Source: Pseudomonas sp. LS-2
GTDB lineage: Bacteria; Pseudomonadota; Gammaproteobacteria; Pseudomonadales; Pseudomonadaceae
Length of the DNA stretch: 64,000 nucleotides
Direction of reading: 5' to 3'
NCBI RefSeq assembly: GCF_003605735.1
Contig: NZ_QXTJ01000003.1
Span: forward strand, 166,073-230,072
The position numbers and the translations under genes are program-made. Shown here piece by piece: positions 20,238-29,516 of the stretch. The notes under the pieces are model-generated. The model saw only the letters and a list, made by a program, of their open reading frames with translations, had not been told where the DNA came from and did not search any database. The stretch's first letter is position 1; the number at the start of each line of letters is the position of its first letter.

Positions 20238-20266
20238 TTGGGCTAATTCCCTGTCGTCGCTATAAT
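20238..20266 (+). promoter_or_regulatory. Promoter of ahcY
   Basis: TTGGGC at 20238-20243 and a perfect TATAAT at 20261-20266 are separated by 17 bases. The expected start, at about 20273, is roughly 180 bases before the ahcY ATG and includes the whole riboswitch. Confidence 0.75.
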
Positions 20267-20280
20267 CGCCACCGCTTCAA

Positions 20281-20310
20281 AAAACGGTCATCACCGCTTG
20301 ATACCGTTTT
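20281..20310 (+). promoter_or_regulatory. 5'-end hairpin preceding the SAH riboswitch
   Basis: AAAACGGT and ACCGTTTT are perfect arms, extended inward by ATCA/TGAT across one bulged C, with loop CCGCT. It would form within the first bases of the ahcY transcript, before the aptamer. It may protect the 5' end or help the aptamer fold; it is not part of the known riboswitch core. Confidence 0.5.
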
Positions 20311-20320
20311 CCCGCCACCT

Positions 20321-21863
<1,543 letters not shown>

Positions 21864-21927
21864 TACGTCTGCGGGAGAGCGTGCCCGGTGTTCCGGGCGC
21901 GCGCTCACAGAAACGACTACCGCCCCA

Positions 21928-22015
21928 TGTAGGAGCGCGCTTGCCCGCGATTGCGCTTTGTCAGTCACCCATGCGTATCTGACCCACTGCAATCGCGGGC
22001 AAGCGCGCTCCTACA
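21928..22015. repeat. REP palindrome pair, family 2, perfect 27-bp arms
   Basis: The left arm (TGTAGGAGCGCGCTTGCCCG, then CGATTGC) and the right arm ending AAGCGCGCTCCTACA are perfect complements over 27 bases. A further GTCAG/CTGAC pair lies in the loop. It lies between ahcY and metF, inside what is probably one transcription unit. Family 2 arms also occur at 35601 and 57165, with a single arm at 61251. Confidence 0.9.
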
Positions 22016-22052
22016 CGAGTCGGCGCAAGGCTCAAAACTCAAGGTTATGACC

Positions 22053-22898
22053 ATGTCCCAAGACCGTCGCTACAGTTTCGAGTTCTTCCCTACGAAGACC
22101 GACGCTGGTCATGAAAAACTGCTCGCCACTGCCCGTACCCTGGCCAGCTACAACCCTGATTTCTTCTCCTGCACCTACGGTGCCGGTGGCTCCACGCGCG
22201 ATCGTACGATCAACACCGTGCTGCAGCTGGAAAAGGAAGTGAACATCCCCGCCGCGCCGCATCTCTCGTGCGTGGGCGACAGCAAGGCCGACCTGCGCGG
22301 TCTGCTGACCCAGTACAAGGATGCGGGCATCACCCGTATCGTCGCACTGCGCGGTGACCTGCCATCCGGCATGGGCATGGCCAGTGGCGAATTGCGTCAC
22401 GCCAACGATCTGGTGAGTTTCATCCGCGAAGAAACCGGCAGTCACTTCCACATCGAAGTGGCCGCTTACCCGGAGATGCACCCCCAGGCACGTAACTTCG
22501 AAGACGATTTGAAGAATTTCGTGCGCAAGGCCAACGCTGGCGCTGACAGTGCAATCACCCAATACTTCTTCAACGCCGACAGCTATTTCCACTTCGTCGA
22601 ACGCGTCCAGAAAATGGGGGTGGGTATCCCTATCGTGCCGGGCATCATGCCGATCACCAACTACAGCAAACTGGCACGCTTCTCCGATGCGTGTGGCGCG
22701 GAAATCCCGCGCTGGATCCGCAAGCAACTGGAAGCCTACGGCGATGATTCGGCGAGCATTCAGGCCTTTGGCGAACAGGTGATCACAGAGATGTGTGAGC
22801 GCTTGTTGCAAGGCGGAGCCCCGGGTTTGCACTTCTACACCCTGAATCAGGCGGAACCGAGCCTGGCCGTCTGGAACAATCTCAAGCTTCCCCGCTGA
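22053..22898 (+). CDS. metF: 5,10-methylenetetrahydrofolate reductase
   Basis: A 281-residue FAD enzyme that reduces methylene-THF to methyl-THF, the methyl donor for methionine synthesis. It has SFEFFPTKTDAGHEKL at the N-terminus (catalytic Glu), TYGAGGSTRDRT, and ITQYFFNADSYFHFV and PGIMPITNY in the later barrel. AAGG is 8 bases before the ATG at 22053; another ATG six bases earlier is too close to it. Together with ahcY and metK it completes the methyl-cycle theme of this window. Confidence 0.96.
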   Translation: MSQDRRYSFEFFPTKTDAGHEKLLATARTLASYNPDFFSCTYGAGGSTRDRTINTVLQLEKEVNIPAAPHLSCVGDSKADLRGLLTQYKDAGITRIVALRGDLPSGMGMASGELRHANDLVSFIREETGSHFHIEVAAYPEMHPQARNFEDDLKNFVRKANAGADSAITQYFFNADSYFHFVERVQKMGVGIPIVPGIMPITNYSKLARFSDACGAEIPRWIRKQLEAYGDDSASIQAFGEQVITEMCERLLQGGAPGLHFYTLNQAEPSLAVWNNLKLPR

Positions 22899-22950
22899 AG
22901 GGTCGGAATTCGCGCTGGATGAACCAGTCACAATAAGGCAACGTTTCACC

Positions 22951-22978
22951 GGCAGGCTTTCTCATCACGACGCCTGCC
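22951..22978. other. Short hairpin after metF
   Basis: GGCAGGC and GCCTGCC are perfect arms around a 14-base loop, 53 bases after metF. There is no T-run, so termination is uncertain. Confidence 0.35.
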
Positions 22979-23008
22979 AAAGCCTTAACGAGACGGAATC
23001 CCAAGCAG

Positions 23009-24097
23009 TTGAGTTCATTCAGTCAGATAACTTCACGCCCACAACTGGTCTATCTGGTCTTCGGTGCCCACACCTATCATCAGGAAGCAGTGTTCAGCAT
23101 CGCCAGCGCCCTCGCCCGATCCGCTGAATCCGGTGACCAGCCATTCGACATTCAGGTCTTCAGTGACAACCCTGCGCCGTACGCACAATTGCCGGTGCGC
23201 GTGCGGTCGCTGGATGACGAAATGCGCCGCGAATGGAGCGGCCCTCATGGCTACCACTTCCGCTGCAAACATGTGGTACTGCACAAGGTGCTGGAGGAGT
23301 CGGAAAAAGCGATTCTGATCGACACAGACACCTTTTTTCAGACAACCCCCATGGAGCTGTTCGAAAGGGTTCAGCCCGATACCTTGCTGTGTAACGCCTT
23401 TCAGCTAAGTTATGCCGACTGCAAGGAAACGGTGCTGTACACCGCGCTCGCAGAAACTTTGGCGCAACGCAATCTGGCTGACGACCAGATGCGACTGGTC
23501 AACTCCGGAGTGATCGGGCTGACGCGCAACAACAGTTCGGTGCTGGAAACATCCATCGCTCTGATGGATGAGTTCTTTCCCGTCACGCCCGGTGCAATCA
23601 CCCTGGAAGAATTCTGCCTGGGGGTTGCCGCCTACCGTTCGCTGAAGATCGATCAATGCGCCGACCTGATTCATCACTACTGGAGCCGCAAACAGCTGTT
23701 CCGTGCCAAGGTCCGTGCCTGGCTGGATAAACATGCTCAAGCCCCTCTGAACGCCGAAGCGCTGGAAGACACAGCGAACGTCTCGCCGCAGCTTCCGCGT
23801 CCTGCAACCTGGCAACGACTGATCTACAAGAGTGCAACGCTGGCTGTGCCACAACCGCAACGTCAGTTCGTACGCGAGGTACTTTACGGATGCTGCGAGT
23901 ACTCGAACGAATTCGACCGGGCGTGCTCACCCGTCTGGTGGGAGAAGGCGTTCAACAATGCCCAGCGGCGAATGAAGAAACCGATTGCACCGGCGCAGCT
24001 GCATGACTGGCTGGATCATTGGGCAGTGCGCAGGCTATTGGGGCGACAGCGCACGGCCATCTATCAACACTTGGTGCGGAGCCAGACTTCACGCTAA
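23009..24097 (+). CDS. Putative glycosyltransferase-like protein of unknown function
   Basis: A 362-residue protein without a signal peptide. The order of an early IQVFSDN, then ILIDTDTFF (DxD-type metal site near residue 100) and LVNSGVIGL resembles GT-A fold nucleotide-sugar transferases of the glycogenin/family 8 kind. The C-terminal third does not recall any domain to me. The reading frame begins with TTG (23009) and no in-frame ATG lies near; GAGACGG upstream is a weak ribosome-binding site, so the start is uncertain. It stands alone between metF and a periplasmic binding protein. Function unknown. Confidence 0.7.
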   Translation: MSSFSQITSRPQLVYLVFGAHTYHQEAVFSIASALARSAESGDQPFDIQVFSDNPAPYAQLPVRVRSLDDEMRREWSGPHGYHFRCKHVVLHKVLEESEKAILIDTDTFFQTTPMELFERVQPDTLLCNAFQLSYADCKETVLYTALAETLAQRNLADDQMRLVNSGVIGLTRNNSSVLETSIALMDEFFPVTPGAITLEEFCLGVAAYRSLKIDQCADLIHHYWSRKQLFRAKVRAWLDKHAQAPLNAEALEDTANVSPQLPRPATWQRLIYKSATLAVPQPQRQFVREVLYGCCEYSNEFDRACSPVWWEKAFNNAQRRMKKPIAPAQLHDWLDHWAVRRLLGRQRTAIYQHLVRSQTSR

Positions 24098-24179
24098 TCC
24101 GCGCGCCAGACGCTTGGGCTCTCCCCTATGCGACTGGCGCCCCCTTCTATTTAGCAGGCGACCATCGTAATCTCGCCCC

Positions 24180-25004
24180 ATGCCTCTGACTTCCCGATTA
24201 CTGTTCGCCGCCCTCCTCGCCAGTCTCAGCTTCAGCGCTGCGGGCGAAAGGCTTCGCATTGTCACGGAGCCCTGGTCGCCCTATGTGATCGTCGACGACA
24301 AACAGGTGTCGGGACTCGACTATGAAATGACCAACATCGTATTCAAGCGCCTGGGCATTGATGTGCAGTGGCAATTCCTGCCGTGGAAGCGCTGCCTGAT
24401 GATGCTCGAACAAGGTGACGCAGATGGCGTACTGGATATTTTCAAGGTCGCCGAACGCGAGGATCTGTTGCTGTACCCCACAGAGTCGCTATCCGACGTC
24501 AACTGGGTGTTTTTTCAGGCCAACGCCAGACCTCACGCGTTTCACAAACTCCAAGACCTGCAAGGCCTGAACATTGGCGTCTCGCCCGGATATCTCTACA
24601 GTCCCGATTTCGATGACTCGGCCTTGTTCACACGCGAGCCTGCCCCGAGCCACGAGGCGAATTTCGGCAAACTGGTGCGTGGCCGTATCGATCTGATGGT
24701 GACGGACCGAGTGCTGGGCCAGAGGATGATCGATCAACTCAATCTGCAGGACCAAGTCAGCCAGTTGCCTGAAGTGCTCAGCCGCCGCGCGCTGTACCTG
24801 GCGGTTCGGCGCAACGTAGGCATGGATTTGCTCGTCGCGCGGTTCGGCGCGGAATTGAAACGTTTCAAACGCGAACCGGCCTACGCGCAACTTGTTGCAC
24901 GCTACACCGGGGAGCTTCCGGCGATTGCACCCGCCTTGCCAACCGATCCATCGGCGATCAGCGCTGAAAAAACCGTTGAGCAGCATGAAAGCAGCGCATT
25001 GTGA
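24180..25004 (+). CDS. Periplasmic solute-binding protein (SBP family 3)
   Basis: A 274-residue protein with a signal peptide (LLFAALLASLSFSAAG). The mature part is a family 3 extracellular solute-binding fold: EPWSPYVIVDD, then GLDYEMTNIVFKRLGIDVQW, a central LQGLNIGVSPGYLY and a late RGRIDLMVTDRVLG. Many such proteins bind amino acids, but no permease or ATPase gene is adjacent, so it may work with a distant transporter or as a sensor. The ligand is unknown. Confidence 0.85.
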   Translation: MPLTSRLLFAALLASLSFSAAGERLRIVTEPWSPYVIVDDKQVSGLDYEMTNIVFKRLGIDVQWQFLPWKRCLMMLEQGDADGVLDIFKVAEREDLLLYPTESLSDVNWVFFQANARPHAFHKLQDLQGLNIGVSPGYLYSPDFDDSALFTREPAPSHEANFGKLVRGRIDLMVTDRVLGQRMIDQLNLQDQVSQLPEVLSRRALYLAVRRNVGMDLLVARFGAELKRFKREPAYAQLVARYTGELPAIAPALPTDPSAISAEKTVEQHESSAL

Positions 25005-25013
25005 TTGCTCTGT

Positions 25014-25232
25014 TATACTCCGGCGTTCCCGCCAGGCTTACGCCCGGATGCACGGTCTCACAGAAGCCTTCTCGATCACGCCAGCAGCGCATTTTCTTTC
25101 CCGCGCTCATGCCCGAGCTGAACTTGCAGACCGCGCCACGACCGGACGGAATTGAGCTTCCATTGCCAATTTGCGGCGGGCCGTTCTTCCCCCTATTCGG
25201 GCCCATGGCCCCAACTTAAGACAGGATTACTC
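25014..25232 (+). promoter_or_regulatory. Candidate -10 box and long leader of rhlE
   Basis: TATACT at 25014-25019 resembles a -10 box, though I see no good -35. A start near 25026 would give a leader of about 205 bases before the ATG at 25233. The leader contains local palindromes such as GGGCCCATGGCCC near 25199-25211. Long structured leaders are common on cold-inducible RNA helicase genes; that role here is inference. Confidence 0.4.
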
Positions 25233-27152
25233 ATGTCCTTTGCTTCCCTCGGTCTCTCCGAGGCTTTAGTCAGCGCCATCGAGGCAGCTGGCTATACCCA
25301 GCCTACTCCGGTGCAACAGCGGGCCATTCCCGCCGTGTTGCAAGGCCGCGATCTGATGGTCGCCGCTCAGACAGGTACTGGTAAAACCGGTGGTTTCGCC
25401 CTCCCGATTCTGGAGCGCCTTTTCCCCGCCGGTCACCCGGACAAATCCCAGCGTCACGGCCCGCGTCAACCCCGCGTTCTGGTCCTGACCCCTACCCGTG
25501 AACTCGCGGCTCAAGTCCACGACAGCTTCAAGATCTACGCCAAGAACCTCAAGTTCGTCAGCGCCTGCATCTTCGGCGGTGTCGGCATGAACCCTCAGGT
25601 TCAGGCCATGGCTCGCGGCGTCGACGTTCTGGTCGCTTGCCCGGGTCGCCTGCTTGACCTCGCCGGCCAAGGCAGCGTCGACCTGTCCCACGTCGAAATC
25701 CTCGTGCTGGACGAAGCCGACCGCATGCTGGATATGGGCTTCGTTCACGATGTGAAGAAAGTCCTGGCCCGTCTGCCGGCCAAGCGTCAGAACCTGCTGT
25801 TTTCGGCCACGTTCTCCGCGGACATCACGGCGCTGGCTGGCAAGCTGCTGCACAATCCGGAACGCATCGAAGTCACGCCGCCGAACACCACGGTCGAGCG
25901 TATCGAGCAACGGGTCTTCCGCCTGCCTGCCAACCACAAGCGTTCGTTGCTGGCTCACCTGATCACTCAGGGCGCGTGGGAGCAGGTGCTGGTGTTCACC
26001 CGCACCAAGCACGGCGCCAACCGTCTGGCCGAGTATCTGGACAAACACGGTCTGAGCGCGGTGGCGATCCACGGCAACAAGAGCCAGAACGCCCGTACCA
26101 AAGCGCTGGCTGACTTCAAGGCTGGCACCGTTCGCATCATGGTTGCGACCGATATCGCCGCCCGCGGTCTGGACATCGACCAACTGCCACACGTGGTCAA
26201 CTTCGAACTGCCAAACGTCGACGAAGATTACGTACACCGTATCGGTCGTACCGGCCGTGCGGGTCGCACCGGTGAGGCGATCTCGCTGGTCGCGCCCGAT
26301 GAAGAGAAACTGCTCAAGAGCATTGAGCGCATGACTAAACAGAAGATTGCAGATGGCGATCTGATGGGCTTCGACATCAACGCCGTCGAAGCCGAGAAGC
26401 CGGAAGTTCGCGAACGCCCTGACGTGCGCAACCCGCGCAACGCCCGTGGTCCGCGTGGCGACGGCCCGAACGGTGGCGGTGGCGGCGGTGGTCGCAAGGA
26501 CAAAGGCAAGGATAAGGGCAAGGATAAGCCGGCAGCGGCGGCGGCATCGGGCGAACGCCCTGCCCGCCCGGCTCGTCAGCAGAAGCCTCGCCAAGGCACT
26601 CCGGCCGGTGAAACGCGTCAATCGCGTCCGCCAGCGCCTTCTGCCGACCGAGCGCCTGACGAATTCCTGGATGACGACGTCGACAATTTCGGCAACCGCG
26701 CCGACTACGTCAGTCCCTATCAGGGCAAGAACCAGCAAGGTCGCAACCGTCGCCCTGGCGCACCTGCTACCGGCTCTGCTCCGGCGCCACGGGGTCAGGC
26801 ACCTGGCCGTAGCGGCCCGCGCAGCGGTTCGGGTTCCGGCTCTGGCACCGGCGCGAGCACAGGTTCAGGCGCAGGCGCTCCGGCCAAGCGCAGCGGCCCA
26901 CGCAATGGCTCCGGTCGTGATGGCCAGGCTCGTCGCGAAGACCAGCCGCGCAATCGCCGCCCGGCCCGTGACGATCAGCCAGCCCGTCAAGAGCCAGCCG
27001 TTCGCGGCCCTCGCGATGGCCAGCCTGCCCCCAAGATCATGCACAAAGAGTCCAAGAGCGATCGCTTTCCTTCGGCCGAGTTGCTCGATCAGTTGCCAAG
27101 CCGCCCACGCGGTGAGAAGCCGGCCCTGCTGACCCGCAATCGCGAAGGTTAA
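25233..27152 (+). CDS. rhlE: DEAD-box ATP-dependent RNA helicase RhlE
   Basis: A 639-residue cytoplasmic RNA helicase. The core (residues about 1-375) has all motifs: Q motif [39 protein letters not shown], and [12 protein letters not shown] long basic, disordered tail follows (about 390-639), with glycine, arginine and lysine runs ([16 protein letters not shown] and Ser-Gly repeats near 560), probably for RNA binding. The tail is at the long end for RhlE. It ends before a strong terminator. The start is fixed by the usual [10 protein letters not shown]-terminus. Confidence 0.95.
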   Translation: MSFASLGLSEALVSAIEAAGYTQPTPVQQRAIPAVLQGRDLMVAAQTGTGKTGGFALPILERLFPAGHPDKSQRHGPRQPRVLVLTPTRELAAQVHDSFKIYAKNLKFVSACIFGGVGMNPQVQAMARGVDVLVACPGRLLDLAGQGSVDLSHVEILVLDEADRMLDMGFVHDVKKVLARLPAKRQNLLFSATFSADITALAGKLLHNPERIEVTPPNTTVERIEQRVFRLPANHKRSLLAHLITQGAWEQVLVFTRTKHGANRLAEYLDKHGLSAVAIHGNKSQNARTKALADFKAGTVRIMVATDIAARGLDIDQLPHVVNFELPNVDEDYVHRIGRTGRAGRTGEAISLVAPDEEKLLKSIERMTKQKIADGDLMGFDINAVEAEKPEVRERPDVRNPRNARGPRGDGPNGGGGGGGRKDKGKDKGKDKPAAAAASGERPARPARQQKPRQGTPAGETRQSRPPAPSADRAPDEFLDDDVDNFGNRADYVSPYQGKNQQGRNRRPGAPATGSAPAPRGQAPGRSGPRSGSGSGSGTGASTGSGAGAPAKRSGPRNGSGRDGQARREDQPRNRRPARDDQPARQEPAVRGPRDGQPAPKIMHKESKSDRFPSAELLDQLPSRPRGEKPALLTRNREG

Positions 27153-27163
27153 GCCAGGCTGAG

Positions 27164-27195
27164 AAAAACGCCCCGACTGGTTCGGGGCGTTTTTG
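27164..27195 (+). terminator. Rho-independent terminator after rhlE
   Basis: ACGCCCCGA and TCGGGGCGT form a perfect stem around CTGGT, with A-run before and T-run after, 12 bases downstream of rhlE. The symmetry would let it work in both directions. Confidence 0.93.
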
Positions 27196-27303
27196 TTTGT
27201 GCGGGAACGAAGTCCCTGCACCAGTGAGACTTTCCTTTAAAGCCGCCGCAATGTCGCCGCTTGCCAAGTAGCAATCAAAAAGCCAATAATTGCGCGTCAA
27301 TAC

Positions 27304-27322
27304 GTAGCTACGACGTAGCTAC
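27304..27322. promoter_or_regulatory. Tandem palindromic operator of the toxin-antitoxin pair
   Basis: GTAGCTAC, itself a perfect palindrome, occurs twice (27304-27311 and 27315-27322) with an 11-base period, one helical turn. It lies 22 bases before the antitoxin ATG. RelB-type antitoxins repress their own promoter by binding such sites as dimers, which supports autoregulation. Confidence 0.7.
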
Positions 27323-27343
27323 ATTCTTTGAGAGGTTATCACT

Positions 27344-27667
27344 ATGGCCGCATTACTTAAAAACACCGACGTGCGCTGCCGCATAGATGAGGATTTGAAG
27401 GAGCGAGTGACCGCAGTGCTTAGCGCCTGCGGGTTAACCATCAGCGAAGCAATGCGCCTTTTCCTGCTGCAGGTCGTGGAAACGCAAGGTCTACCGTTTG
27501 AGGTGCGTGCACCTTCGGATAAAACTGCCCGAGCCTTGGTTCAGGCGCGCGAAATCCGAAGCCGATTTGATTCGATGGACGAGTTGTTAGAGGACCTGGA
27601 TGGCAAAGAAGCACCCCAAACACGCAGAAAGCAAAGCGCCAAACCCAAAACGAGCCACTCTGCCTAG
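27344..27667 (+). CDS. RelB/DinJ-family antitoxin
   Basis: A 107-residue protein. The N-terminal NTDVRCRIDEDLKERVTAVL, then GLTISEAMRLFLLQVV, is the ribbon-helix-helix DNA-binding and dimerisation domain of RelB/DinJ antitoxins. The middle (VRAPSDKTARALVQAREI) would wrap the toxin. The C-terminal 25 residues are lysine-rich and their codons overlap the toxin gene by 68 bases. It should neutralise the toxin and repress the operon. Confidence 0.88.
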   Translation: MAALLKNTDVRCRIDEDLKERVTAVLSACGLTISEAMRLFLLQVVETQGLPFEVRAPSDKTARALVQAREIRSRFDSMDELLEDLDGKEAPQTRRKQSAKPKTSHSA

Positions 27668-27935
27668 ACGCGTCGATTACACACCGGAATTCAAAAAGTC
27701 CTGGGATCGCTACAACAAGGCCGGTCGACACGACATGCACGCCATGCGTGCAGTGATGGTCATGATCTGGGAAGGCCAGCCTTTACCGCCTGAGTATCTG
27801 GACCATGAGCTAAGGGGGGAGTGGGGAGGTTCCAGAGAGTGCCATGTCGGCGGCGATTTCCCTCTGATCTATCAAATGACTGAACGCAATTTGATATTTG
27901 TCGACCTCGGTACCCATGCCGAGCTTTTCAGATAG
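27600..27935 (+). CDS. YafQ/RelE-family mRNA interferase toxin
   Basis: A 111-residue ribosome-dependent RNase of the YafQ group. Compared with E. coli YafQ, the likely catalytic residues are kept: His in YLDHELRG, His and Asp in ECHVGGDF, and His in GTHAELF. The tryptophan after that Asp in YafQ is phenylalanine here. About 20 basic residues precede the conserved start of the domain and overlap the antitoxin gene, so true translation might begin further in. It should be active unless the partner protein binds it. Confidence 0.87.
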   Translation: MAKKHPKHAESKAPNPKRATLPRRVDYTPEFKKSWDRYNKAGRHDMHAMRAVMVMIWEGQPLPPEYLDHELRGEWGGSRECHVGGDFPLIYQMTERNLIFVDLGTHAELFR

Positions 27936-27952
27936 ATTCACGAACTTGACCA

Positions 27953-27985
27953 ACAAAAACGCCGCCCCATTGGGCGGCGTTCTTG
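27953..27985. terminator. Terminator between the toxin gene and yceI (probably bidirectional)
   Basis: ACGCCGCCC (27959-27967) and GGGCGGCGT (27972-27980) form a perfect stem around CATT, with A-rich and T-rich flanks. It lies between two converging genes. Confidence 0.85.
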
Positions 27986-27997
27986 TGTCGAGCCGTC

Positions 27998-28594
27998 TTA
28001 CTTGGCTTTGACGCCTTCGAACGAAATGTCGAAAGTCACTGTGTCCGACTGTGGACCCAGATCCATCATCTTGCCGAAATCAGAGCGCTTGATGGTGGTG
28101 GTGCCGTTGAAGCCGGCACGGTAGCCGCCCCATGGGTCCTTGCCTTCGCCGTTGAAGACCGCCTTGATGACGACCGGCTTGGTCACGCCGTGCAGGGTCA
28201 GGTCTCCGGTTACGTCAGCCGTATCCTTGCCATCGGCGTTCTTGCCGGTCGACTTGACGCTGGTGGACACGAACTTGGCGTCTGGATAGGTCGCGACGTC
28301 CAGGAAATCCTTGCTGCTGATGTGCTTGTTACGTTCGGCGTGGTTGGTATCAACGCTGGCGGTCTTGATGTCGATGCTGATCTTGCTGTCTTCAGGCTTG
28401 GCGGCGTCGAAGCTGAACGTACCGCTCCAGTCCTTGAAAGTACCGGTGATGAAGCTGTAGCCCAGGTGGCTGATCTTGAAATCGATGAAGGCGTGTTGGC
28501 CTTCCTTGTCGATGGTGTAATCAGCGGCCATTGCCTGACCGGCTGACAGCAGCGCGGTACCCAGAGCCAGTGCAGCCAGTGTCTTTTTCAACAT
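27998..28594 (-). CDS. YceI-family periplasmic lipid-binding protein
   Basis: A 198-residue protein with a signal peptide ([18 protein letters not shown], cleaved before ADYTIDKE). The rest matches the YceI lipocalin-like fold: [20 protein letters not shown] at the front and [12 protein letters not shown] mid-protein. Members bind isoprenoid chains such as quinones in the periplasm. The cytochrome b561 gene lies just upstream on the same strand, and this pairing recurs in many proteobacteria. Confidence 0.93.
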   Translation of the reverse strand: MLKKTLAALALGTALLSAGQAMAADYTIDKEGQHAFIDFKISHLGYSFITGTFKDWSGTFSFDAAKPEDSKISIDIKTASVDTNHAERNKHISSKDFLDVATYPDAKFVSTSVKSTGKNADGKDTADVTGDLTLHGVTKPVVIKAVFNGEGKDPWGGYRAGFNGTTTIKRSDFGKMMDLGPQSDTVTFDISFEGVKAK

Positions 28595-28626
28595 ACGTCG
28601 TCTTCCTGTTTCAGTTGAGTTGGGTG

Positions 28627-29178
28627 TCAGGCCTTACGGCCAAGCATACGGACAAGCGTTGCATCACGGTCGATGAAATGGTGCTTCAGGGCAGCCAGAC
28701 CGTGGAGTACAGCAAAGACCACCAGGGTCCAGGCCAGATACAGGTGCACTTCGCCGGCAACGTCCGCCTGGTCGGGCAGTCCGCTGATCAGCGCAGGCAC
28801 TTCAAACAAACCGAAGACCGGTATTCCGACACCTTCAGCGGTGGAAATCAGGTAGCCGGCGAACATCACCAGAAACAGATCGAGGTACAGAAACGCATGG
28901 CCCAGTTTGGCGGCGATCCGTACGAAACGACTGTGATTGGCAGGTGGCGGAGGTGGCGGGCTGACAAAGCGCCAGACCACACGAATCAGCATGAACAGAA
29001 ACAAGGTGATGCCGATGCTCTTGTGCAGATCGGGACCGGCCTTGCGCCAGGTGTCGTAGTAACCGAGCCCGACCATCCACAACCCCAACGCAAACAACCC
29101 GAAAACAGTCAGCGCCACGCCCCAGTGCAGAACAATACTGACCCAGCCATAACGAGAAGAAGAGTTGCGTAACTGCAT
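28627..29178 (-). CDS. Cytochrome b561 family protein
   Basis: A 183-residue inner-membrane protein with four hydrophobic segments. Histidines placed for two b-type haems include VLHWGVAL near residue 18, DLHKSIG near 50, and [23 protein letters not shown] near 145-165. It probably passes electrons across the inner membrane, perhaps to or from the quinone pool. It is likely co-transcribed with yceI, 32 bases downstream. Confidence 0.92.
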   Translation of the reverse strand: MQLRNSSSRYGWVSIVLHWGVALTVFGLFALGLWMVGLGYYDTWRKAGPDLHKSIGITLFLFMLIRVVWRFVSPPPPPPANHSRFVRIAAKLGHAFLYLDLFLVMFAGYLISTAEGVGIPVFGLFEVPALISGLPDQADVAGEVHLYLAWTLVVFAVLHGLAALKHHFIDRDATLVRMLGRKA

Positions 29179-29341
29179 GGTACGGTTCCTGTAAAAGCAG
29201 CCTGTGAAGCTGGAAGAAAGACTAGCGGTTTACCTATCGAAAGAAAGCGCAAAATTTCGCTTTGAAATATCGAGAATTACGATGGGAATTTGCCGACATA
29301 CTTTTCCTCGTAGCGGATTAAGGCAGTGTTACGACGCCCTT

Positions 29342-29403
29342 CTGTAGCAGTCCCCGGCGGCAGCGATCTCGCGGGCGTCACCGCCGGCAGGCCAGACTGC
29401 TAC
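29342..29403. repeat. REP palindrome pair, family 1, left arm shortened
   Basis: CTGTAGCAGTCCCCGGCGG lacks the internal GGCTTGC block of the left arm; the right arm (CCGCCGGCAGGCCAGACTGC, then TACGG) is nearly complete. The 337-base gap between cytochrome b561 and the amine oxidase otherwise holds only the terminator at 29463. Confidence 0.7.
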
Positions 29404-29462
29404 GGGTTTGTAAGCGGCCGCATTGATAGAACACTCTAGACGCTGCAGTCATTCACCGAACG

Positions 29463-29497
29463 AAAAAAAAGGCGCGGTATTTAAACCGCGCCTTTCT
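29463..29497 (-). terminator. Rho-independent terminator of the flavin amine oxidase gene
   Basis: AAAGGCGCGG and CCGCGCCTTT form a perfect stem around an AT loop. The run of A at 29463-29470 becomes a T-run on the minus strand, so it ends the minus-strand gene 20 bases upstream. Confidence 0.9.
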
Positions 29498-29516
29498 CAT
29501 TTCAGGGTTTCAGCAA

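Noticed and set aside
25266..26738. A 490-codon minus-strand open frame opposite rhlE
   Set aside because: Antisense shadow of a strongly biased gene; no motif or start signal.
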